DNA from: Eucalyptus grandis
Taxonomy: Eukaryota > Streptophyta > Magnoliopsida > Myrtales > Myrtaceae
DNA: 64,000 nt
NCBI RefSeq assembly: GCF_016545825.1
Contig: NC_052616.1
Location: 55,745,623-55,809,622 of the forward strand
Direction of reading: 5' to 3'
Shown: positions 36,640 through 47,254 of the stretch, piece by piece
Numbering within the stretch: the stretch's first letter is position 1
How the letters are laid out: the number at the start of each line of letters is the position of its first letter
Made by a program: the position numbers and the translations under genes
The notes under the pieces: model-generated
The model's database searches: none
Told to the model about the DNA's origin: nothing
What the model saw: only the letters and a program-made list of their open reading frames with translations

Positions 36640-37440
36640 TATGCTTGTCTTAATTAAGACTTAAGCTTGTCAATTTGGCTAATTTAATCTTAAACCGTTT
36701 AGTAATTTGTCAATTTAGTCCATCTTACCAGCGTTGGCTAGAAATTGATGATGTGGACATTTGTCATCCTATAATTGCACAAACATTGCTAACGTGAAAA
36801 TTCTTAAAAGTTTTTTTTTTCAATTGTTTTTTGTTAAATGCTAGGCCCTCACCCAAATCTGACGAGGGTAGCGAGCCTTCGCAGACCATTGGGCAAGGGC
36901 TACAAGTCCTCACCATCTGCGACAAGGGTCGTAGCCCTCATTCGACTGCGAGTGAGGGTTGTGAGCCATTGCCTAGTGGTTGGTGAGGATGTAGCACGCA
37001 AGGACTTGTACTCCTCACCTAGTGGTTAGCAAGGGCTTAGCATCTAAGCAAGGGTCATAAGCCCTCACCCACCATGTATGAGGGCAACAATGAGCGAGGG
37101 CCACAAGCCCTCACCTAGTGGCCAACGAGGGCTATGATCCTCACTCAATGGTCCATGGGGTCTACGAACCTTGGCCAAAGTGGCTTCTTGCTAACCCTAA
37201 ACAATAAAAGATAATAATAATTAATAATTAATAAAAAAATTTAAAAATTTCATGTCAGCAACAATAATGTAATATAGGATGTCGGGCATTTATGTCATTA
37301 ATTTCGAGTAAAAATTGGTTGGATAGATCGAATTAATAAATTATAATGAAAAATTAGCACTTAATTGATCAAATTAAAAGATTTATGATTAAATTGGTAT
37401 AAGTGTAACAAATTCATAACTTTGTTGATAATTTTTTCTG
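36640..37440. mobile_element. MULE-like TIR element with decayed GC core
   Basis: The left arm carries 'ttgtcaatttggctaattta' type phrases and the right arm their inverse ('gattaaattggtataagtgt'). The centre (36838-37200) is a run of GAGGGC/GCAAGGG and CCCTCAC/CCTTG words. Same organisation as 27332-28178. Exact ends were not fixed. Confidence 0.5.
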
Positions 37441-37966
37441 CTAAGCTGTCTTCTGTTGAAGTCACTTAAACAGCTCACGTTAGTCAACCGACATTTCTTT
37501 TGATGTCTCCGTTTCTGGAGTCACCTTTGAGGAATAAAATTTGGATGGAGGAGTTGGTGAGAATCAACACGTTGGGCAACCCAAATTTGTCGAATCCTAC
37601 GTTAAAGATATTGGCTCTATTTTTTTTTTTAATAGTCGGTTTTTTTTTTTTTTTTTTGGTTCGTTAGTGCTCTATTATTCAAAGAAAAAGATTTGATGTG
37701 GAATCCATGCACCCTATATTATCATCGCATAAACGTTTCTTTCATTTAGATCCGACTCGTACTATAAGGAAAATGTCGAATTAATTTAATCGCGAAATAA
37801 AATTGTGAGTCTGTCACTCTTTCCACTCCATTGATGGGACGATATCCAATCAAAAGGGACAAAGAATCTTCCTATTCGACGATGGATCCTGTGAATTCTT
37901 AGTCACTCTTAGAAACTAGGGTGAGGTGTCACTAATTCAAAAAGTTCAAAATAATTCAAATATTTA
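37441..37966 (+). promoter_or_regulatory. Distal upstream flank of copy 5
   Basis: Matches the flanks before copies 2, 6 and 7 ('ggagtcacctttgaggaataaa' near 37516). Contains T-runs at 37619-37659. The uninterrupted 'gtgaattcttagtcactc' at about 37892-37909 is the empty version of the site occupied at 50711 upstream of copy 7. Confidence 0.6.
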
Positions 37967-38902
37967 AAATGCATTTGATAATCATTCTGTTTCGGAAACA
38001 ATTTCAACTCAATAAATAATTTGAAAAAAAACAGAATATGAATTCATTTAATATGGCCCTCAATTTTTTATGACATAGAATTTCTTTTAATTTTTAATGA
38101 TTTATGAGATTTTTCATTTTCTTTTCTTTTTTTTTTTTTCCTTCTCTTCTTCTTCCTCCTCTAGTCGATCGCCAAAGCTTGACGATAGTTGAAAACCGAC
38201 CAAACGAGAGTTAATGACCTCACCGACCCCCAACAAAGTCAAGCCTTGCCTAGCCAAGGTGAGGCTAACCCTTCCTTAACCGGCGAGTGAGGCTCAACCT
38301 CACCATATTTGAGCGAGATTGAGCCCTACCTAGCCAAAGCAAGGCCAACCTTCCCTAGCCACACCAAGTCAGCCTCGCCATGGGCCAATGAGGCTCTAGT
38401 GAGGTCACCGAATTTTGTCTCGGTCGATCACCGACCATCATCGAGTTTGGCGACTAGTTAGAGAAGGAAAAGGAAGAAAAGAAAAGAGGAAAAAATGTTG
38501 ATTTTAAAATTGTTCTCGAGAACAAAAATACAACTTTTTCCCAATTTCTTGATTTTACTCCAAATTTGTTATCCGAAATAGAAAAATTAGCTAACGTTAC
38601 AAAATAGATTAGTTCTTTTTTTGTTCCGATGAACAAAAGAACAAAAATAATCAAGAAATTTTTTTTTTTTGTCGGTTTTACTCTATTCCTACTCTAATAC
38701 TCACTCTCAAACTTTTGCATTATCTCTTTGCAGGGCGTGAGAGTCAAAACCCAACCCTGAAACTTAATCTTCTCCACCCCAACGCCCCGAGAAGGTGGGG
38801 ATTCGAACCCTCCACCTCCCCCTTCCATGTTGAAAGAGCGGCCACTTGGGCAAATCCTAGTGGTTAAAATAATCAAGAATTGGCCGGTTATCAAATAAAC
38901 CC
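37967..38902. mobile_element. Tourist-like TIR element with nested SINE
   Basis: Left end TGCATTTGATAATC and right end GTTATCAAATAAACCC are inverted relatives. TTAAA flanks both sides (37964-37968 and 38903-38907). Copy 6 has the flanking words joined (near 46783: 'cttaaagaccattcaaactc'), so this is an insertion. The core (38160-38460) is a decayed GC-rich stretch with GAGGCT/AGCCTC words. About 714 bp remain without the SINE. Confidence 0.6.
38658..38865 (-). mobile_element. tRNA-derived SINE, second copy
   Basis: Flanked by a perfect 14-bp duplication AAAATAATCAAGAA (38644-38657 and 38866-38879). On the minus strand it has TTTGCCCAAGTGGCCGCTC (box A region) and GGTTCGAATCC (box B, 38809-38799) and ends in an A-run. 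It lies inside the Tourist-like element and is therefore younger than it. Confidence 0.82.
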
Positions 38903-38907
38903 TTAAA

Positions 38908-39379
38908 GACCATTCAAACTCGATAAAAAAAAAAAAAAGACGTTGCGCTAAGATTATTTGCTTCAATAGTAACCCCACTCCCCATTGGTAGATTAAAAAT
39001 ATGACCAAAAACTATATATATGCGGAACGTTCCACTGAGAATGTGTGATCGATGTCACCTTCTAATCTAACTTATGGCAATTATGGCTAACTTTTCAATA
39101 ACTGAGATGTTTGCTTCTGACAGGAATTCTTGCTTCACCTCTTCCATTAAATATTCTAAGCTCCAATTCAAGTTAGCAGAATAAGTTTTGGAAAAGAAGA
39201 GAAAGTTCCACTAATCTTTGTCTGTTCTCGTCACATTAGAGTTTGGTTTCCCTGTATATGAACGAACCTCAGTTATTGACATTGCCAAATTAGTAAGGCC
39301 TTCAACTTCAGAGCAGATTTGCTGTTGCCACTTCACCTTATTTACTTCCTTCTCACTTGCTTTTCACCTGGGAAAAGCC
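38908..39379 (+). promoter_or_regulatory. Proximal promoter of copy 5
   Basis: Palindrome GGAACGTTCC at 39024-39033 and a weakened TATA region (TGTATATGAACGAACC near 39253-39268). Collinear with the promoters of copies 6 and 7. Confidence 0.5.
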
Positions 39380-40743
39380 ATGGACATTCCCGTTTCTGCG
39401 GCATTCTCGGTACTGCGTTTTACGTTCCAATTTCTGCATTTCCTCGTCTTTCGAGCCCGTCCTCTTTCGTTGCTTCACTTGTTCTCGGCTTCGATGTCAG
39501 GCACTTTCCCAGTTTCCAATATAGGAAATGTAGTCGGTCTGCTCCTTTTCTTGGCACCTATATAAGTCGCATTGTATCTGTTTGCTAAGTTATTATCCAG
39601 CCTTCTTCGCTAAAATTTGTGAAGTTGCATTACTATTCTAGGACCAAGTTCAAGAGGATCATAAGGAACCAGTCAACCGAGCAGTTCTCAGGCGTCCCTT
39701 ACGTGGTAACTCTTCTTAGTTGCAGCCTCTGCACTTGGTGAGTTCTACAAGATCAGTAACAATTAGCACAATATTACTAAGGCACTAATCGGCTTGATTT
39801 TCTATCTAATAAACCACACTCGTGGGTATCTCTCTTTACTTATACATGGCTAAATGATTTCGCAGGTATGGACTACCGTTCGTGTCATCGGACAACCTTC
39901 TGCTGTTGATCATTAGCGCCATGGGAGTTGTGATTGAGCTCACGTATGTTTTGATCTTCATCGCATACGCACCAAAGAAGGAGAGGGCAAAGATCATGGG
40001 ATTCTCTGGTCTTGCTCTGATTTTTTTTTCTTAACATTTGCCTTTGCCTCCCTCTTCGCCCTGCACAGCAAGAACCGGAAACTCCTCTGCAGCATCACAC
40101 TTGACATTTTCTCCACCATTATGTGTGCTTCACCTCTATCAGTCATGGTAAGAACTACTTTATTGTTAGATTTAAAATACATTTCACGCTATATTCTATC
40201 AGTTTAAGCTTTTGGAGTAAACAATTATGCAATCAACTTAGTTCTAGAATGCATCTCACATCTTAAAATATTTCGTCATCAAAAGGATATGTGGGCTAGT
40301 AACAAAAGTTCAATTTGTATTAGAATTACAAACTTGGTTTCATCTGTTCCATCTGGTTCATACAGATGATGGTGATCAAGACGGAGAGCGTCAAGTTCAT
40401 GCCTTTTTTGGTATTGTTGTCCACCTTCTTATGCGGCATCTTTTGGCTCTTATATGGCCTTCTTAGCCGCGATCCCTTTTTCATCATAAGCAATCATCTT
40501 ATATCATAATTTGGTGTCTGCGTAGAGTGAATATTCAAACTATATAAGCTAATAACTTGGTTTATTTGAACTTGATAGTTTAGGAAAATCTACGTAATGG
40601 TGTTGCAGGTGCCTAATGAATTGGGGACTGGACTAGGGATTGCCCAACTGATCTTGTATGCAATGTAACGCAAGAACCATCGTCATCCAAAGAACGAGAT
40701 TAGGGATGAATTCGGCGAGATGGATCTTGAAAAGACAGACTAA
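39380..40743 (+). pseudogene. SWEET1: SWEET1-like copy 5 (subgroup B), multiply disabled
   Basis: All six exons can be placed: 39380-39409, 39525-39561, 39642-39737, 39866-40147, 40366-40485 and 40609-40743. Exon 1 is 4 nt short (30 instead of 34), which shifts the frame. The donors after exons 2 and 5 have changed from GTAAG to ATAAG (39562 and 40486). Exon 4 has a T-run two bases longer than its sisters at 40020-40029 and stops at once at TAA. Exon 6 has TAA at 40666-40668 where others read TAC/TAT. The ancestral stop at 40741-40743 is still in frame with exon 6. These lesions together rule out a normal SWEET. Confidence 0.92.
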
Positions 40744-41033
40744 AATGAAGAAACGGAGTTGCCACGCTCAAGCTTCACCGCTTCTAGCAAAAACTGACCA
40801 GCTTTCTTGAATGTATTATCATTCAAAATTAAGTGGTGACGGACTTAAGTGATGAGGTTATCGCCTCAATGAGATTTGACAAAGATCATCTTTCCTTTTC
40901 ATTCCTCTTCTATTTTTCGGGTTTTGACTTTCATGCTACTGAGTTCGCCTTCCTTACTCTCTCTACTATGATAGATCCCCCTTCAGTACTATATCGGCGG
41001 TGAGACCCCTCAAAATGGTCAATACGCTACATG

Positions 41034-42138
41034 GGGGAGAATTACCAAAAAAATCCTAAACCTATTGCAATTGTGCCAATTCAGTCCTAAACTTTTTTTG
41101 GCCAATTTAGTCCTAAACCTTTACAATTGTGCCAATTCAGTCCCATCCGCCGGCCGGGCCGTGTCGTGGACTGGCCCGGCCGAACGATTTTTTAATTTTT
41201 TTTCGATTTTTAAATTTTTTTAAATTTTTTTCTTTTTTTTTTTTCTTCCTATCTTCTTCTTCCTCTAGCCGGGCGCGCTGGCCGGCCGAGAGGCGAGGGC
41301 CGGGCGAGGTCAGCTCGCCGGCCACCGGCGAGGCTCGCCCGCCGGCCACCGGCGAAGGCGAGCCTCGCCCAGCGACGGCGAGGCCGCCGTCGCCCAGCTA
41401 AGGCGAGGCTCGGTCTCGCCACCATGGCGAGGTCGAGCCTCGCCAGATCCGGCGACGGCGGCCGCTGCCGCCGGGCGAGGCTCGCCGCTGGCCGGCGGGG
41501 GCGAGCCTCGCCCCGACGGCGGCCTCGCGCCACCGGCGAGGCCGCCGTCGCGATCCGGCGAGGCTCGACCTCGCTTGGCCGGGCGACGGCGGCCTTTGCC
41601 GCCGCTGGGCGAGGCTCGCCCCGACCACCGGCGAAGGCGAGCTCGCCTGGGCCGACGGCGAGGCCGTTGTCGCCAGATCTCGGCGAGGCCGCCATCGCCG
41701 AGATCCGCGAGGCTCGACTCGCCATGGCCGGGCGAGGCCAAGCTCGCTTGGCCGAGCGATGGCGGCTCGCTGTCGGCTGGGCGAGGCTCGCCGCGCCGGT
41801 GCGGGGGGCGAGCCTCACAGTGGCCGGCGAGGCCGACCTCGCCGGCCCTCGCCGTCGGCCGCGCCGCCAGCCGAGGAAGAAGAAGATAGGAAGAAAAAAA
41901 AAAAAGAAGAAAAAAATTCAAAAAAAAAAAATTAAAAATCGAAAAAATAAAAAAAATTATTAAAAAATCGTTCGCGCGGCCGGCCCGGCGTCCACGCAAG
42001 ACCGGCCGGCCAATTTTGGCAGATGGACCGAATTGGCACAATTGTAAAAGGTTTAGGACTAAGTTGGCCAAAAAAAAAGTTTATGACCGAATTGGCACAA
42101 TTGCAATAGGTTTAGGACTTTTTTTGGTAATTCTCCCC
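41034..42138. mobile_element. Fold-back MULE-like element, 1105 bp, with target duplication
   Basis: Ends GGGGAGAATTACCAAAAAAA and its inverse TTTTTTTGGTAATTCTCCCC. Flanked by GCTACATG (41026-41033 and 42139-42146; a ninth base G also matches). Behind the tips, the arms repeat in inverse: 'TAAACCTATTGCAATTGTGC', then the A/T-rich stretch, then TTCTTCCTATCTTCTTCTTC versus GAAGAAGAAGATAGGAAGAA. The centre (about 41265-41875) is very GC-rich with GGCGAGGCTCGCC words. The related flanks after copies 6 and 7 read straight through the site. An 8-9 bp duplication fits MULE or hAT; the tip sequence favours MULE. The 70-253 aa open frames inside are artefacts of base composition. Confidence 0.85.
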
Positions 42139-42173
42139 GCTACATGGTTATTCAAAAATGCTCCTTTTCAAAA

Positions 42174-42400
42174 TTGGCGCATGTGGGATCAGGTCGTTTC
42201 ACTTTCTCCCTCCTTAAACCCTCAAACCCCACAACTGTCATTGCTAATTGACTCACAATCCCCACCAGCAAGCCACTACCATCACCTCATTGGCGCATGT
42301 GGGATCAGGTCGTTACACTCTCTCCCTCCTTAAACCCTCATACCCCACAACCTGTCATTGCTAATTGACTCACAATCCCCACCAGCAAGCCACTACCATC

Positions 42401-42453
<53 letters not shown>
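42174..42453. repeat. 116-bp tandem duplication ending in a CT repeat
   Basis: 42174-42289 and 42290-42404 are nearly identical copies starting TTGGCGCATGTGGGATCAGG. The second runs into (CT)n at 42403-42453. Single-copy relatives follow copies 2, 6 and 7. Confidence 0.85.
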
Positions 42454-42456
<3 letters not shown>

Positions 42457-43111
42457 AGTGGTGATGAGCTACTATTGAAATGGATGCATGAGTTGTTTTC
42501 GAAAGCTCTCACGTCAAAGAAGGTGTTATGTGAAACAATTAATATATTATAATTGATTCATAACTTATTATGTAAGCTTTTGAGTAAATGTGGGTCTAAT
42601 GAATATGTTCATAGGCTTGGACTTAAGCTTCCCTTTGGTGATCTCCCCATGTGAAGGGTATTAAACTTCTATTGCATGCTACCAAATAAATGATACTAGA
42701 AATCGATAGAAATTTGGTAGGACTCTAATCTTTTTCATGTTTGGTAAATATCTCAAGTAAGTAATGTGGGGACCAATGTGGCAGTAATGTGGGGACCAAT
42801 GTGGCTTCCGAGCAATCCTAATGGTTCGGTCCAGCGAAAGAAACTTGGTGAGCATGTGGTGTAGTAACACGGTCTCAATGGCACTCTTCTTTTTCAGACT
42901 GGAGAAAGAAATTGGGGATGAAACATTAAGGATTCAAATTGAGATGGAAATGATACCTTAATTAAGAGGAAGTAGTGAGCTCGCATGTAAGAGGGAAATT
43001 GTTGAGATACACGTTAGAATTTGGCATTCAAAAACAACAAATAAGAGAATATCAGCGTGAAAGAGAAATCGTGATCAAAATTTATTATAGTTCACCATCA
43101 AACTAGAGCTA
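42454..43111. other. Duplicated intergenic DNA after copy 5
   Basis: No gene. Collinear with 49085-49715 and 54992-55605 (for example 'atactagaaatcgatag' versus 'atactagatcaatgg'). The solo LTR interrupts it at 43111. Confidence 0.6.
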
Positions 43112-44023
43112 TGTGATATCCTGAAATTTGACTCATATTTCGAAATATATGAAATGATTATTTCATCCATGCACTTAAGGTTATTTTACTATGAATTGAT
43201 CACTCGCAAGTTAACTAATCTATTGAGTGAGGTCGTAAATGGGTAAACCGTGAAAGACTAGAAAATTCAATTAGGATTGACAGCTCGACCATAAAGATCG
43301 ACAGGGATTAATACTACGCTATTATAAGTCAATTAACAAACGGATATAATTCAATTTGACGGAAGTACGTAGTCAACTCATGGGTGATTCCACACAATTA
43401 CGATACTTGCATCGAACAACGATAAACCGATCTACTAATCTTATATTCATGGTATGTAATTGAACCCTCGTGATTATATGACAATCAAGGGTCATTTATG
43501 ATTCAAAGATGCACAAAAGTGGATAAAAAATTATCGGCCACGAGTCAACCAAGCGAAAACCTCTAAAAGCCGCTCAATAGTTTAAGTTGTACTAAAATCG
43601 CATTTGATCGATTTCAACCATAAAATTTAATTCGATTTCAAGTATCGAACTTTCGAGATTTCAAAACTAATCCGTTGGACATTGCTTCATTGCCTGCTAA
43701 TTTATTGGCAAGCATAAAATTATCGGAAAGGGATTAATGAATCAAGAATTAGACATTAGTAAGAGAAGCCGGGCTAGGTGAAGGCCATTGGGCCCCACGC
43801 CCATGTGGACTAGACAAGGAGGCCCAAGTGAACCAAGCCAAGCCCACCAAGCCCAATTCAAGCAAATGGACCCAAGGGTAAAATTGGAAAATTTGAACAA
43901 AAATGTGTGAAATTTCCAAAATGCCCTTACATTTATGAACTAAAGGACAAAGGAAATAAAGGAAATGAGGAGATGATTTTAGGGGTTGGATTGCCAATAA
44001 TGAAAATTTTGAAAAATCTCAAG

Positions 44024-44106
<83 letters not shown>

Positions 44107-45368
44107 CCTCCCCCAGCCGAACCATCTCCTTCTTCTTCTCATTCTTCATTCCTCCTCCTCCTCCTCCTCCTCCTCCTCCTTCTTCTTTTCTTCCTTATTT
44201 TCTTCCATTTGGCCACCCCTCACATTGTCGTTCATCACCACCACTTGCTTCACCATCCACCACGCTATCGCTATTCCTTGCATGACCACCACGAGCCACC
44301 ATCCTTGGCGCTACGTGCTCACCGCCGCAAGCCACCACCACCATCCTTATCGGAATTTTAAATGTAATTTCGAGGTTTGTTATTTAAGCATGAACTCTTT
44401 TATATCAGACTAATTGACGGCAGATAAAAATTGACTTGAGTGTTAGCATGCTTGTATAGTCACTTAATTGAACCTGTTACCCAACGGGAGTTTGGGGACG
44501 ATGCTTGATGTTTATCGGATGCCCGGTAGGAGTCCGGATGTCGAGTCACGGTTGAAGCCAAACTGATGTTTCTTTATGGAATGTTGTCTAGACGAGGTTC
44601 TAGACGATGCCGTGCCTGATAGGATGGGACGATACCCGGTCATGCCAAAACTGTCAACTCGTGTGTTGTCCGTGGCCCAAGGGGTCGTAACAATCGGAAC
44701 AATGTGAACGATTGTGATGCATTACACCTGATTATCGGGTAAAACTATGAGGCACAATATTAGACAAGCCAAAAAGGATTTTTTTTATTTATTATCGGGA
44801 CCCATGTAGATGCTTGGTGCATGAGAGTTATATGTTATGATTATTGATCATGATTATTGCATTGGTGTTGGCATATGTGATGTAATAATATTCAAGGGTG
44901 TATGTGCTGTTGAATGTTTAGGCTACCTCCGATATGAATTTGCATCCTAATCGAGACTTAAGCTATTAACTTGCTGAGATTTATATCTCATCTCGTTGTT
45001 GTTTATTATTTTTTGGGCCCAAAGTATGGGAACCGTTATGTTCGGTTCAGGGTCTGTGGAGATAAGAAGTAGGCCTCGCGTTAGAGAATTTTAAGTAACC
45101 TTAGACCCTGTTGGTTTTTGTGGTGGTTTGTAAATATGCAACTTCCTAGGGTTAACAAACATATAAAACAAAGTAGCATTTTGGAAAAGTCACTATTGTA
45201 CTGCTTTACTATCCCTATTCTTTGCTAGTTGACTAAGTGTTTATATAAATTGATTATGCATGCGTTTAATTGAAAAATAAAAAGAATGGGTCGACAATAT
45301 GTCTTGAGACGTCACAAATTAATCAACCGTTGAGGGATATTCGCGTGCTTAAGATTTGAGGCGTGATA
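43112..45368 (+). mobile_element. Solo LTR (2257 bp) with CT-repeat and empty-site control
   Basis: Starts TGTGATATCCTGAAATTTG and ends GAGGCGTGATA. Flanked by AGCTA (43107-43111) and GGCTA (45369-45373). The equivalent DNA after copies 6 (near 49708) and 7 (near 55600) is uninterrupted. It carries (CT)n at 44026-44102 and (CTC)n at 44149-44180. The tips are similar in style to the LTR at 13802, but the body is not obviously alike. Frames such as 43749-43997 and 43907-44413 lie within it and are not genes. Confidence 0.7.
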
Positions 45369-46213
45369 GGCTACATCTAACGGAGAATTACGTTGTAATT
45401 AGCATATCTCACCTCTCTGTTATGATCATCAATTACAATAAAAAGAGATTATATATAGGCAGCAATAGTTATTCACCGGCTCAATTTCAAACTATCATTA
45501 AAAAAATGGCCCAAACTATTAGAGCCCTCTAGCAGCCGAGGCACTACCCTGATTCCCCATTGGGGCGGCCCCTAGCCCCCGTTTGCTCACCGAAGAACGA
45601 GACTCCCATGTTTTCTTATCAATGAGAAGTATGAACTATGTCTCAACTATGCTGCATTAGAGAACTTCCATATCGACAAATTAGTGTGATGTAAATGAGT
45701 AAATATATTCTGATTGACTCATAACTCATTCGTTTAAGTTTTTATATGAAGTAAGTCTAATAGGATATATTCATGGGCTTGAATTTGGACTCCCCTAGAT
45801 AATCTCCCCAGTGAAGGTAAGGGATTCTGCTTCGTGCTTCAAACAGCTCCTCAACTAATACTCGCTGCAAAGAAGCCCCATAGCTAAGGTAGAGCTTCCC
45901 CTTGGCCTCCACGGCCGTGGAGCCTCCATTGCCGCGGAGATTTCTTCGGTTGTAGTCGCTTAAATAGCACACGTTATTTAGTCAACCGACATTTCTTTTC
46001 ATGCCTTTGTTTCTGGAGTCACCTTTGACGAATAAATTTTGGATTGGTGGTGGAGGTGAGAATTAACACGTTGGTCAACCCAAATTTGTCGAATCCTACG
46101 TTAAAGTCAGTGGCTCCATTATTCAGAGAAAAAGATTTGTTTGTAAAATCCATGCTCCCTATCTTATCATCGCATAAATGTCTCTTTGATTTATATCCAA
46201 CTCATATCATAAG
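45369..46213. other. Duplicated intergenic DNA before copy 6
   Basis: No gene. Collinear with 49715-50545 and partly with the region before copy 5. It carries the conserved 'ttagtcaaccgacatttctt' phrase near 45978 that marks the distal promoter flank. Confidence 0.55.
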
Positions 46214-46589
46214 TGTTATACTTTAGCTGGTAATTGGAACGCACCGTTTTGTCTTGATTCGTTACGATGGAAAGATACTGATGGAGGGGTACGAAGGGAG
46301 ATGTATAAAAGCCTCCCGAACACAACCGTTGGGTTGGTTGGCAGATCATTCGCTCCAAAACTTCTCTCCCTTTTTTTCATCAAAGAAGAAGGCATTCTAT
46401 TTTCACTTTTACAAAAAACAACCAGCATTTACGCTGTGGAAATCGGATGCCTTCCTCGTGATCGCATCCAGACCAACGTGGAGTAATTTCGTTCGTGATT
46501 CATCCGTAATTCAACGTTCGTTCCGGGGTTAATTATTGTTTACGCATCGGAATCAGGTAAGTTATCTTCCGCCGACTTGAATTCCAACA
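46214..46589 (+). mobile_element. Short solo LTR (376 bp) upstream of copy 6
   Basis: TGTTATACTTTAGCTGG to GAATTCCAACA, flanked by ATAAG on both sides (46209-46213 and 46590-46594). A TATAAAA box is at 46304-46310. The size and TGTT...AACA tips fit a copia-type LTR. The related flanks before copies 5 and 7 lack it. The open frames at 46216-46532 are inside it and are not genes. Confidence 0.8.
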
Positions 46590-47254
46590 ATAAGAAAAAC
46601 ATCGAATGAATGTCAATTTAATCATGAAATAAAGTTGTGAACTCGATGCGCTCTCCACTGTATCATCAAAAGAGACAAGGATCCTTTCCATTCCACGATG
46701 GATACTGTGAATTCTTAGTCGCTCTTAGAAACTGGGGGTGAGGTGTCATCGATTCAAAATGTTTAAATTAATTCAACCACCACTTAAAGACCATTCAAAC
46801 TCCATCAAGAAAAAGATGTTGCACTACGATTATTTGCTTCAACAGTAACCCCACTCCCCATTAGTGGATTATAAATATTACCAAAACAAATATAGATGCA
46901 ACGTTCCACTAAGAATGTATGATCGATGTCACCTTCTAATCTAACTTTAAACTATTATGGCTAACTTTTCAATTACTGAAACATCCGCTTCGGACAGGAA
47001 CTCCTGCTTCACCTCTTCCATTAAAAATACTAAGCTCCAATTCAAGTTTATAAGAATCCATTTTGGAAAAGAAGAGAAAGTTCCACTAATCTTTGTCTGC
47101 TCTCGTCATATTAGAGTTGGGTTTCTCTATATATGAACGAACCAGAGCTATTGACATTGCCAAATTAGAAAGGCCCTCAACTTCAGAGCAGATTTGCTGT
47201 TGTCACTTCGCCTTGTTTACTTTCTTGTCACTTGCTTTTGACCTGGGGAAAGCC
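46590..47254 (+). promoter_or_regulatory. Proximal promoter of copy 6
   Basis: Near-palindrome GCAACGTTCC at 46898-46907 and TATA-like TATATATG at 47128-47135, 120 bp before the ATG. 'gtgaattcttagtcgctc' at about 46707-46724 is the empty counterpart of the paired insertion before copy 7. Confidence 0.55.

Noticed and set aside
29603..38865. tRNA genes at the box B-like sites (29750, 38799)
   Set aside because: Both lie in SINEs bounded by target duplications; no cloverleaf or intact acceptor stem can be drawn.
41249..42071. Open frames of 104-253 aa on both strands
   Set aside because: They overlap in several phases inside the fold-back element core, and are driven by GC content and GGCGAGGCTCG repeats, with no domain.
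43907..44413. A 168-aa open frame with long Ser-Leu repeat
   Set aside because: Produced by the CT and CTC microsatellites inside the solo LTR 43112-45368.
46216..46532. Frames of 61-92 aa before copy 6
   Set aside because: Contained in the 376-bp solo LTR with perfect duplications; no counterpart in sister flanks.
47093..47254. An upstream in-frame start for copy 6 that would add 54 residues
   Set aside because: The extension overlaps the TATA box and promoter flank conserved in copies 2, 5 and 7 and resembles no SWEET N-terminus. The ATG at 47255 matches the sisters.
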